Below are positions 1 through 5,758 of a DNA stretch of 5,758 bases, piece by piece. The position numbers and the translations under genes were made by a program. The notes below the pieces were generated by a model. The model had not been told where the DNA came from. It searched no databases and worked only from the letters and a program-made list of their open reading frames with translations. The DNA is taken from contig JAFGGF010000310.1 of NCBI GenBank assembly GCA_016930735.1, forward strand, positions 1-5,758. The letters run 5' to 3'. How positions within the stretch are numbered: the stretch's first letter is position 1; the number at the start of each line of letters is the position of its first letter. This DNA is from Prolixibacteraceae bacterium. GTDB lineage: Bacteria > Bacteroidota > Bacteroidia > Bacteroidales > Prolixibacteraceae.

Positions 1-151
1 ATATCTTTTCAGTTTAATGCATTTAAGCGGCAACTACCGGATAATAACTCCGGAAATGAAATAAAGCGAAAATAAGAAACAGGATATTTATACCTCTAAA
101 ACCAACTAATCCATTGTTATTGAAAGGATTAATGTATTTTATTGAATCCCG

Positions 152-361
152 GTGATTGTATTCCCGATAGCTAAGTCTCAAGGTAAACAATCCGGTACAA
201 TAATAGGTACTTCAGGTAATCACCTGCCTGCCGGTCAGATTTGGATTCTCCGTCCCCTGATATTTCAGGATGTTTCCGGGAGCTTTAAATTAAATAATAT
301 ATATATAGAGAACAAAAAAATTAAACTTTTCGGAATTCAGGATTTTTCTGATACTTTTTAA
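152..361 (+). CDS. Possible small hypothetical protein (69 aa), GTG start
   Basis: This is an uncertain small ORF that I do not recognise. It would start with GTG at 152 and end with TAA at 359-361; the frame is open only from 146, so no upstream ATG is available. Its composition (a GTIIGTSGN stretch, a hydrophobic ILRPLIF stretch, then a Lys/Asn/Ile-rich tail) shows no signal peptide, clear membrane helix or known motif. The GTG overlaps the TGA of a seven-codon ATG-started ORF (132-155) in a GTGA arrangement, and that short ORF has an AAAGGA three bases before its ATG. The other two plus frames are full of stops here. The stretch could be a real small protein, a decayed gene remnant, or a chance open frame in a locally less AT-rich patch. 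Confidence is low. Confidence 0.2.
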   Translation: MIVFPIAKSQGKQSGTIIGTSGNHLPAGQIWILRPLIFQDVSGSFKLNNIYIENKKIKLFGIQDFSDTF

Positions 362-465
362 ACAGGTTCAAGGTTTTAAATTGTATTTCCTGCTTTTTGA
401 TTATTTCTTTATTTAAAGTTGCTTTCCATCACAGAATTCCCTAATTTGTATAAAAGATTTATTCG

Positions 466-486
466 CAACTTATTTGAAATGAGTTG
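466..486. promoter_or_regulatory. 21-bp near-perfect palindrome, candidate operator
   Basis: The left arm CAACTTATTT (466-475) and right arm AAATGAGTTG (477-486) flank a single central G. The arms are complementary at nine of ten positions, and the one mismatch would be a U-G wobble in RNA. A second inverted pair, TCCCTAA (438-444) and TTAGGGA (487-493), abuts the right arm and encloses the palindrome. It lies about 115 bases before the patatin start codon. The symmetry and size suit a site for a dimeric regulator, but no regulator gene is in view. No T-run follows it, so it is unlikely to be an intrinsic terminator. Confidence 0.35.
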
Positions 487-543
487 TTAGGGATTAAGAA
501 TTAATAAAGGGCTGATTTTTATTTTTATAGCTCTTTGCATTTT

Positions 544-574
544 ATCTAATATCTAATAATCTAACGATCTGATA
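544..574 (+). repeat. Short imperfect ATCT tandem repeats in the patatin leader
   Basis: Four consecutive units begin with ATCT at 544, 551, 559 and 567: ATCTAAT, ATCTAATA, ATCTAACG and ATCTGATA. The period is seven to eight bases and the run ends 27 bases before the patatin ATG. It falls where a promoter or 5' leader would be expected. A TTTG at 534-537 followed 19 bases later by TAATCTAA only weakly resembles the Bacteroidota TTTG/TAnnTTTG promoter, so no promoter is called. Confidence 0.4.
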
Positions 575-601
575 ATTACACAAACGCACAAAATTAAAAT
601 C

Positions 602-2290
602 ATGGAAAACTCTGAAAACGATCCAAAACCAAAAATCAACCTTTTTGAGAATATTGCGCTTACCTTCAGCGGGGGTGGCTATTGTGCTTCTTCATACAGC
701 CTGGGAACTCTTTCCTATTTTAACCATGTGATGTTTAAAGGCAAACCTTTGCTTGAGAATGTGAAAGGGTTAAGTACAGCAAGTGGTGGAACTTTAACCG
801 GTGCCACCTATGCTTATTATAAATGTAAAGGAAATGATTTTGAATCATTTTACAAGCAGTTCTACAATGTCCTGAATGAAGATAAACTGCTTGGGATTGC
901 TTTGAAAAAACTGGATTCAAATGAAACCTGGGTAAATACACATAAAAAGCGTTCACTGATAAATGCTTTTGCACTCGCTTATTCCGAACTGCTTACTGAC
1001 GGTACATTTAAAGATCTGAAAGATCACAAATCGCATCTTGAAGATATTTGTTTTAATGCTACAGATTTTTCATTTGGGCTGGCTTTCCGTTTTCAGACAA
1101 CCGGTGATTTCGGAAATTACAAATTGAAAAATTCAAACTTGACAAAACTGTCCGAAGAAATGAAAATTGCCGATGCCATTGCCTCTTCTTCCTGTTTCCC
1201 AACAGGTTTTGAACCTTTGGTAATGCCCGATGATTTTATCAGCAATCAGGATTCAGATGTTTATGTTGCCCTGAAAAACCAGGAATATTTTAAAAAAGGC
1301 ATAGGGATAATGGATGGAGGCATTGTTGACAACCAGGGCATTGGCAGCATTATGAATGCCGATGCCAGAAGAAAGGATAAATTTGACCTGATAATGGTTT
1401 GCGATGTAGGGAGCTATTTTATGGATCCCTGGAAACCTTCAAAAATTAAAATAAATCCTGAAAGCAAGGGATTGACTCCAAAAACATTGTTCAATAAAAT
1501 AATCAAAAAGTTAAAATCTGCCTGGTGGATTTTCATTCCTCTTGTTTTAACTATCGCTTTAATTTTCCTGGGAATCCGTTACCAGCCGGGAACAGGATTT
1601 TTTATCGCAGGTGGGGCAACCGGACTGTTAACTATTTTGGCTGTTATCTGCAAAATATATATTCATAAATTTGAAAAGAAGGTCATGCAACTCTGGAACT
1701 GGGCTATGGATATGTTACCGGGTTCAATCAAGGAAAAATTACCGTTCCTCGAAAATTTACGTTTAAAGCTGATTCAAAGAATGCTGGAAGAACGCGGCAC
1801 TTCGGCTCTGATAATGATCACTGATGTTTTTATGAAACAACTCCGCAGGCTGAATTACAATTTATTTTACACTGATAATAATTTAAATCACCGCAGGATT
1901 ACTTCACTGATCTATGAACTTACCGAAGCTCAGTACAAAAGGTTTGAATCGGATGAAAAAGGATATAATCAAAGTTTAAAAAAAGTTGAGGATAAACTTA
2001 GACATTATGCAAATCCCTCCGATAAAATTTATACTGCAGCAAAGATTGCAAGTGAAATGGCTACTACTTTATGGTTTACCGAAAAAGACAAAGAAGTTCA
2101 TCGTTTAAAAAACCTGATTTCCTGCGGGCAGTTCACAGCTTGTTTTAACCTGCTGAAATACTGCCTCGACCTGAAAGAAGCTGATGTTCAGGTTGATAAA
2201 ACAATTTTAAATAAAATGATCGATACATTTCAGGCCGACTGGGAAAAATTTACTGACAATCCGTATTGGTTATTTGAAGAATTAAAATAA
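602..2290 (+). CDS. Patatin-like phospholipase with two C-terminal-side membrane helices
   Basis: A 562-residue protein of the patatin-like lipid acyl hydrolase superfamily, predicted to cleave fatty acyl esters of membrane lipids with a Ser-Asp dyad. The oxyanion-hole glycine loop is SGGGYCAS (residues 23-30). The nucleophile is Ser61 in STASGG, where Thr59 takes the place of the first Gly of the textbook GxSxG. ASSSCFP (194-200) matches the conserved block before the final strand, and the catalytic Asp is Asp238 in DGGIVDNQG. The Arg usual after the glycine loop is replaced by Cys28. Two hydrophobic segments, about 306-325 and 332-354, follow the catalytic domain and should anchor it in the inner membrane; no signal peptide is present, so the catalytic part is probably cytoplasmic. 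The remaining 200 residues are charged, look helical and are unassigned. ATG 602 is the first start in the open frame, after an A-rich leader without a Shine-Dalgarno site. The exact lipid substrate cannot be inferred. Confidence 0.85.
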   Translation: MENSENDPKPKINLFENIALTFSGGGYCASSYSLGTLSYFNHVMFKGKPLLENVKGLSTASGGTLTGATYAYYKCKGNDFESFYKQFYNVLNEDKLLGIALKKLDSNETWVNTHKKRSLINAFALAYSELLTDGTFKDLKDHKSHLEDICFNATDFSFGLAFRFQTTGDFGNYKLKNSNLTKLSEEMKIADAIASSSCFPTGFEPLVMPDDFISNQDSDVYVALKNQEYFKKGIGIMDGGIVDNQGIGSIMNADARRKDKFDLIMVCDVGSYFMDPWKPSKIKINPESKGLTPKTLFNKIIKKLKSAWWIFIPLVLTIALIFLGIRYQPGTGFFIAGGATGLLTILAVICKIYIHKFEKKVMQLWNWAMDMLPGSIKEKLPFLENLRLKLIQRMLEERGTSALIMITDVFMKQLRRLNYNLFYTDNNLNHRRITSLIYELTEAQYKRFESDEKGYNQSLKKVEDKLRHYANPSDKIYTAAKIASEMATTLWFTEKDKEVHRLKNLISCGQFTACFNLLKYCLDLKEADVQVDKTILNKMIDTFQADWEKFTDNPYWLFEELK

Positions 2291-2366
2291 TTATATAATT
2301 CAAAAGGGTTTGGAATCTTTTTAATATTTTTACAAACTATAAAAAAATTAAACCAGATATTTAAAA

Positions 2367-3899
2367 ATGAAAACAAGAAAAAAATCTATCATCGGATTAG
2401 TAATACTGACAGCAGTATTATTCTTTTCATCCTGTGAAAATGAACCTCCAACCGACCTGACCCTGACTCCTTTTATCCCGCTGCCTGTTTCAATTGAGGC
2501 CACAGGAGGTGAATTTGAGATTACGGTAAAAACAGTAGTTTATGCAACTGAAGGACTCGAAGTTACTGCACAAATACTGGCGTCTCAAATAGCTGAAAAA
2601 ACCGGTATTATGCCTGAAGTAGAAATTTCAGCTACGGCACCACGCAAAGGAATTTACATTTCCGGTTCAGGAGAAAACGGCGAAGGATATGAACTCAAAA
2701 TCGGGAAAAAACTGGTAACAATTACCGGTTCACCTGCCGGATGTTTTTTTGGTGTCCAGACATTACTTCAGGCTATCAATACAGAGGATGAAGAAGGTGA
2801 AAAGGATTTTGAAATTGCCACCGGGATTATAAAAGACAAACCTTATTATGAATACAGGGGAGCAATGCTCGATGTTGCCCGCCACTTTTTTAACGTTGAA
2901 GAAGTTAAACAATTTATCGACTTCCTTGCCATGTATAAAATGAATGTTTTGCATTTGCATTTATCTGATGATCAGGGATGGAGGATTGAAATAAAATCAT
3001 GGCCAAACCTGACCACATATGGCGGAAGCCTTGAAGTTGGCGGTGGACCCGGTGGATTTTACACACAGGAGCAGTTTAAAGAACTGGTTCAGTATGCTGC
3101 CGACAGGCAAATTACAATTATCCCTGAAATCGATATGCCGGGCCATACAAATGCGGCATTGGCATCATATGCTGAACTGAACTGCAATGGAAAAGCAACT
3201 GAGCTTTACACCGGAACAAGAGTTGGTTTCAGCACTTTGTGCACCGATAAAGATGTGACCTATCAATTTATCGATGATGTAGTTCGCGAAATTTCGGTTT
3301 TGATACCGGGAAAATATTTCCACATGGGAGGTGATGAATCGCATTCAACTCCTTTGGAAGATTATATTCCTTTTGTTGAAAAAGTTCAGAAAATTATTAA
3401 ATCGCATGGCAAAGAAGTGATCGGCTGGGATGAAATTGCCAACAGCGCAATTGTTGAAGGAACAGTTGTCCAGTTCTGGGCCGATGAGGCTAATACGACA
3501 ATGGGGATCGCGAAAGGTGCAAAAGTAATCATGTCGCCGGCAAAGAAAGCATACCTTGATATGAAATATAATGCTGATACTGAACTTGGATTGCGCTGGG
3601 CAGGATTAATTGAAGTTGATACCGGTTATGACTGGGATCCGGAAACCCTTTCCGATTCCATCAGCCGCGAAAATATACTTGGGATTGAAGCCGCGTTATG
3701 GTCGGAAACAGTTACAAATATCGATGAAGTGGAATATATGGTTTTCCCGAGGTTGCCCGGTTATGCCGAAATTGGCTGGACTGCACCCGATAAAAGAAAC
3801 TGGGATGAATATAAAACCAGGCTGGCAACATACGGAAAAGTATTCGAAGCAATGGGAATCGATTACTATAAATCTCCGTTAGTCCCCTGGGAAGAATAA
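2367..3899 (+). CDS. GH20 beta-N-acetylhexosaminidase, lipoprotein
   Basis: A 510-residue exo-hydrolase that removes terminal beta-linked GlcNAc or GalNAc from glycans or chitooligosaccharides by substrate-assisted catalysis. The N-terminus (MKTRKK, a hydrophobic stretch, then FFSSC) is a lipoprotein signal with lipid-modified Cys23. Acidic residues (CENE) follow, which may act as a surface-export signal. Residues about 36-158 form the GH20b-type N-terminal domain and about 161-476 the TIM barrel. Visible active-site elements are Arg164 in YRG, HLHLSDDQGWR (196-206), PEIDMPGH (253-260), the catalytic pair Asp323-Glu324 in HMGGDE, Trp354, Trp371, Tyr396 in AYLD, and Trp445/Glu447 in LWSE. The protein ends soon after the barrel with no added binding module. 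ATG 2367 gives an intact signal peptide. The gene lies 76 bp after the patatin gene and ends 14 bp before a strong terminator. Family assignment is firm; substrate and cellular face are inferred. Confidence 0.95.
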   Translation: MKTRKKSIIGLVILTAVLFFSSCENEPPTDLTLTPFIPLPVSIEATGGEFEITVKTVVYATEGLEVTAQILASQIAEKTGIMPEVEISATAPRKGIYISGSGENGEGYELKIGKKLVTITGSPAGCFFGVQTLLQAINTEDEEGEKDFEIATGIIKDKPYYEYRGAMLDVARHFFNVEEVKQFIDFLAMYKMNVLHLHLSDDQGWRIEIKSWPNLTTYGGSLEVGGGPGGFYTQEQFKELVQYAADRQITIIPEIDMPGHTNAALASYAELNCNGKATELYTGTRVGFSTLCTDKDVTYQFIDDVVREISVLIPGKYFHMGGDESHSTPLEDYIPFVEKVQKIIKSHGKEVIGWDEIANSAIVEGTVVQFWADEANTTMGIAKGAKVIMSPAKKAYLDMKYNADTELGLRWAGLIEVDTGYDWDPETLSDSISRENILGIEAALWSETVTNIDEVEYMVFPRLPGYAEIGWTAPDKRNWDEYKTRLATYGKVFEAMGIDYYKSPLVPWEE

Positions 3900-3913
3900 A
3901 AGATATTAAGTCG

Positions 3914-3943
3914 AAAGCCTTGTTAAAAAAACAAGGCTTTTTT
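3914..3943 (+). terminator. Rho-independent terminator after the hexosaminidase gene
   Basis: AAAGCCTTGTT (3914-3924) pairs perfectly with AACAAGGCTTT (3930-3940), giving an 11-bp stem around a five-A loop. The T-run begins in the 3' arm and continues as TTT before one A and more Ts. It starts 14 bases after the hexosaminidase stop codon and should end that transcript, separating it from corA. The opposite direction lacks a good T-run, so it probably works only on the plus strand. Confidence 0.9.
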
Positions 3944-3973
3944 ATTTTCATTCCATACTATTTTCTGAACCAT

Positions 3974-3986
3974 TATAATACATTTT
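3974..3986 (+). promoter_or_regulatory. Candidate corA promoter -10 region
   Basis: A perfect TATAAT (3974-3979) overlaps TACATTTT (3979-3986), which matches five of six fixed positions of the Bacteroidota TAnnTTTG element. It lies just after the terminator and about 40-50 bases before the corA start, where a promoter is needed. No convincing TTTG or TTGACA partner sits at the right distance upstream, so this remains tentative. Confidence 0.25.
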
Positions 3987-4007
3987 ATTAAAAAGGTAGT
4001 ATATTAA

Positions 4008-4028
4008 ATGGCAAATTTGAGATCATGA
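4008..4028 (+). CDS. Possible six-residue leader peptide overlapping the corA start
   Basis: ATG at 4008 opens a six-codon frame (MANLRS) whose TGA (4026-4028) overlaps the corA ATG (4025-4027) as ATGA, the classic layout for translational coupling. An AAGG (3993-3996) lies 11 bases before this ATG but 28 bases before the corA ATG, so the only Shine-Dalgarno-like sequence fits the short ORF better. A TAA immediately precedes the ATG in the same frame. Salmonella corA is known to be controlled by a short leader ORF (corL), which makes the arrangement suggestive, but no sequence similarity is claimed. An ORF this short can easily occur by chance. Confidence 0.2.
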   Translation: MANLRS

Positions 4029-5128
4029 AAATTCATTTGCAGGATCAGATTAAAAGCAGAATTCCCCGTTTTATCAGCAAAAAGAAGGAAGAAATCGGAC
4101 TGCCTCCGGGGGCACTTCATTTCCGGGGTGTTAAAAGAATGGAAAAAAGCCTGATCAGGGCTATTGATTATTCAACTGACACATTACAGGAATACCAGTT
4201 TGAAACGGTTGATGAACTTATAAAGTTCAGGGACACTCCTACCACAACCTGGATCAATATAGATGGAGTCCACGATAATGAACTTATGCAAAAACTTGCC
4301 GATTGTTTTAAAATTGATCCGGTAATTCTCGACGATGTTATGAATACCGGCATCCGGCCGAAAATAGTTGAACAGGATGATTTCATTTTTATTTCAGTTA
4401 AAATGCTGGTAATGGATGAAACCGGAGAAAAAGTAAATTATGAACAATTAAGTCTGATTATTACACCATCTGTCCTTTTAACATTTCAGGAGAGGAAAGG
4501 TGATTTTTTTGAACCGGTGCGGAACAGGCTGCGGCAAATGAGAAAACGGATAGTGGATTCAGGCCCCGATTACCTGGCTTTTGCTTTACTGGATATTGTA
4601 ATTGACAACTACATATTCATCCTTTCAGCTTTTGGCGATAAAATTGAAATCCTGGAAGAAAAAGGATTACTTGAAAAATCAGACAGCGAAGTTCTGGATA
4701 TCATTTTCAGGTACAAAAAAGAGTTGAGTTACCTGGTTAAAAACATTAAACCGGTTCGGGAACTGATTCTGGCTTTTTCTAAGTCTGACTCTGATTTAAT
4801 TTCAGAAAAAACTTTTTTTCATATAACAGAACTACGCAACAACATTCATCATGCAACTGAATTGCTTGATAACTATCGTGAAATCCTTTCCGATCAGCTC
4901 AATATTTATCATACCACTGCCAGCAGTAAATTGAATGATAAAATGAAATTCCTGACTATTTTTTCAGTGATTTTTATTCCGCTTACTTTTATAGCCGGAG
5001 TTTACGGAACCAACTTCGATAACCTTCCTGAACTACATTTTAAATACAGTTATTTTATTATGTGGGGAATTATGGTTTTGCTGGCTGTTACGATGATGAT
5101 ATTTTTCAAACGGAAAAAGTGGTTTTAA
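4025..5128 (+). CDS. corA: CorA-family magnesium/cobalt transport protein
   Basis: A 367-residue inner-membrane channel subunit; the family forms pentamers that import Mg2+ and sometimes Co2+ or Ni2+. The N-terminal two thirds (to about residue 240) is the cytoplasmic alpha/beta domain, and a long stalk helix runs through about 250-310. TM1 is about 308-328 with the IFIPLTFIAGVYG block typical of CorA, and TM2 is about 343-361. The basic C-terminal tail KRKKWF is also typical. The signature loop between the helices reads YGTNFDNLPEL (327-337): the usual GMN is GTN (328-330), while the family-typical PEL is kept. Length suits a full protein. ATG 4025 is the first start codon in the open frame (open from 3992); Met39 would remove the N-terminal extension and is less likely. 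The gene follows the hexosaminidase terminator, so it is probably its own unit. It converges on the threonine synthase gene with 17 bp between stops. Confidence 0.93.
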   Translation: MKIHLQDQIKSRIPRFISKKKEEIGLPPGALHFRGVKRMEKSLIRAIDYSTDTLQEYQFETVDELIKFRDTPTTTWINIDGVHDNELMQKLADCFKIDPVILDDVMNTGIRPKIVEQDDFIFISVKMLVMDETGEKVNYEQLSLIITPSVLLTFQERKGDFFEPVRNRLRQMRKRIVDSGPDYLAFALLDIVIDNYIFILSAFGDKIEILEEKGLLEKSDSEVLDIIFRYKKELSYLVKNIKPVRELILAFSKSDSDLISEKTFFHITELRNNIHHATELLDNYREILSDQLNIYHTTASSKLNDKMKFLTIFSVIFIPLTFIAGVYGTNFDNLPELHFKYSYFIMWGIMVLLAVTMMIFFKRKKWF

Positions 5129-5145
5129 AAATTCCTGAGTTTTAT

Positions 5146-5758
5146 TTATTGATTTAACAGAAATTTTTTAAATCCTCCAAAATCCTTTCCAAAAGAAATA
5201 CTTTGTCTGGCACCTTTCATAAACTCAGCCAGTTTTTCAGGAAGGGCTACTTTCCCCTTACCTATTATACTTTCTACAGTCTCTGTAAATTTTGCAGGAT
5301 GTGCAGTTTCAAGGAAAATACCCACCTGATTTTTGGAAAGAAATTCTTCCAAAGCCTGGTAACCACATGCACCATGCGGATCGCAAAGGTATCCGGTTTT
5401 ATTATAAACCATTTTTACAGTTTCCCTGATTTGTTCATCGGAATACCAGTACCCTTTTATAACTTTCGAAATAACTTTATGCGAATTATCATATAAATCC
5501 AGGATCCGTGCAAAGTTGCTTGGATCACCGACATCCATGGCATTTGCCAGCGTTTCAACCGATGGGCGGGGATTGTATTTCCCGGTTTTCAGGTAGTCAA
5601 ATACAATATTGTTGGTATTATTTGAGGCGATAAATTGTTTGACAGGCAATCCCATTTCCCGACCGAATAAACCCGCAGTCAGGTTGCCAAAATTTCCACT
5701 GGGAACTGAAATAACCAGATCTTTCCCAATTAAAACACCTTTTTCTTTTAAACGGGCA
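5146..5758 (-). CDS. thrC: Threonine synthase, C-terminal half (5' end beyond the window)
   Basis: The frame runs uninterrupted from the right edge (first complete codon at 5757) to a TAA at 5146-5148, showing 203 residues, roughly half of a protein that is usually near 430. Threonine synthase is a cytoplasmic PLP enzyme that converts O-phosphohomoserine to threonine and phosphate, the last step of the pathway. VPSGNFGNLTAG (visible residues 18-29) is the glycine-rich block that holds the cofactor phosphate in this fold. NAMDVGDPSNFAR (72-84), DPHGACGY (126-133) and TAHPAKF (151-157) are further ThrC blocks, recognisable against E. coli ThrC. The internal ATG at 5655 is not the start, because the conserved SGNFGN block lies upstream of it. 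The PLP-binding lysine is off-window. Any thrA or thrB partners would be upstream on this strand, beyond 5758. No intrinsic terminator was found after the stop. Confidence 0.95.
   Translation of the reverse strand, partial: ARLKEKGVLIGKDLVISVPSGNFGNLTAGLFGREMGLPVKQFIASNNTNNIVFDYLKTGKYNPRPSVETLANAMDVGDPSNFARILDLYDNSHKVISKVIKGYWYSDEQIRETVKMVYNKTGYLCDPHGACGYQALEEFLSKNQVGIFLETAHPAKFTETVESIIGKGKVALPEKLAEFMKGARQSISFGKDFGGFKKFLLNQ

Larger units (their letters stand above)
1..601. other. 601-bp leading region without a convincing long gene
   Basis: This stretch precedes the patatin gene and has no open frame longer than about 70 codons. The first 75 bases are open in two plus-strand frames: one ends in TAA at 73-75 and the other in TAA at 62-64. 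Either could be the tail of a gene beyond the left edge, but neither tail was recognised. The middle part (about 150-290) is less AT-rich than its surroundings and carries one small ORF. The last 240 bases are strongly AT-rich and hold a near-perfect palindrome and short tandem repeats, as expected of a promoter region. No tRNA, rRNA or riboswitch fold was recognised. Confidence 0.6.

Noticed and set aside
37..53. CCGGA / TCCGG inverted repeat around a seven-base loop.
   Set aside because: The five-bp stem has no T-run downstream and may lie within coding sequence from the left.
1..75. Possible C-terminal end of an upstream plus-strand gene (frame ending in TAA at 73-75, or the one ending at 62-64).
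   Set aside because: Two frames are open over this short distance and neither tail resembles a family I recognise, so no CDS is called.
2289..2300. 12-bp perfect palindrome AATTATATAATT overlapping the patatin stop codon.
   Set aside because: It is made only of A and T, is short, and lies in an AT-rich gap where such palindromes arise easily.
2305..2325. AAAAG...CTTTTT possible weak hairpin after the patatin gene.
   Set aside because: The stem is about five mostly A-T pairs with a long loop, too weak to call a terminator.
3610..3951. Overlapping open frames on both strands at the end of the hexosaminidase gene.
   Set aside because: They lie mostly within the firmly assigned GH20 gene in other frames, and one runs through the terminator; they show no recognisable protein features.
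5151..5174. GATTTAA / TTAAATC inverted repeat near the end of the threonine synthase gene.
   Set aside because: The seven-base stem is nearly all A-T, lies inside the coding region and has no T-run after it in either direction.
5203..5496. 97-codon plus-strand open frame opposite threonine synthase.
   Set aside because: It is antisense to a conserved enzyme gene and its Cys/Phe-rich translation resembles no protein family.

Overview
The window looks like chromosomal DNA from a Bacteroidota bacterium, probably a Bacteroidales/Marinilabiliales-type lineage. This is an inference from several signs: AT-rich sequence, A-rich leaders without Shine-Dalgarno sites before most starts, a GH20 lipoprotein with a loose Bacteroidota-style lipobox, and the family flavour of the proteins. 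No rRNA, tRNA, CRISPR array, transposase or other mobile element is visible.

Layout: Positions 1-601 hold no convincing long gene. They contain a possible small GTG-started ORF (152-361), a 21-bp near-perfect palindrome (466-486) and a run of ATCT tandem repeats (544-574), which suggest a regulatory region. A patatin-like phospholipase with two membrane helices follows (602-2290, +). Next come a lipoprotein GH20 beta-N-acetylhexosaminidase (2367-3899, +) with a clear intrinsic terminator (3914-3943), and a CorA-type divalent-cation channel (4025-5128, +) with a GTN rather than GMN signature. The C-terminal half of threonine synthase lies convergently on the minus strand (5146 to the window edge).

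The genes do not form an obvious pathway. They cover lipid hydrolysis at a membrane, amino-sugar release at the envelope, Mg2+ uptake and threonine synthesis, so this reads as ordinary chromosomal gene order rather than a dedicated system. The patatin and hexosaminidase genes are codirectional, 76 bp apart with no clear terminator between them, so read-through is possible. The hexosaminidase unit ends at the hairpin, and corA is probably transcribed on its own.

I do not see a clearly new system. The points most worth a second look are the palindrome upstream of the patatin gene, the unusual two-helix architecture of the patatin protein, and a six-codon ORF whose stop overlaps the corA start in an ATGA arrangement. 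The GTN signature in CorA is also worth checking.
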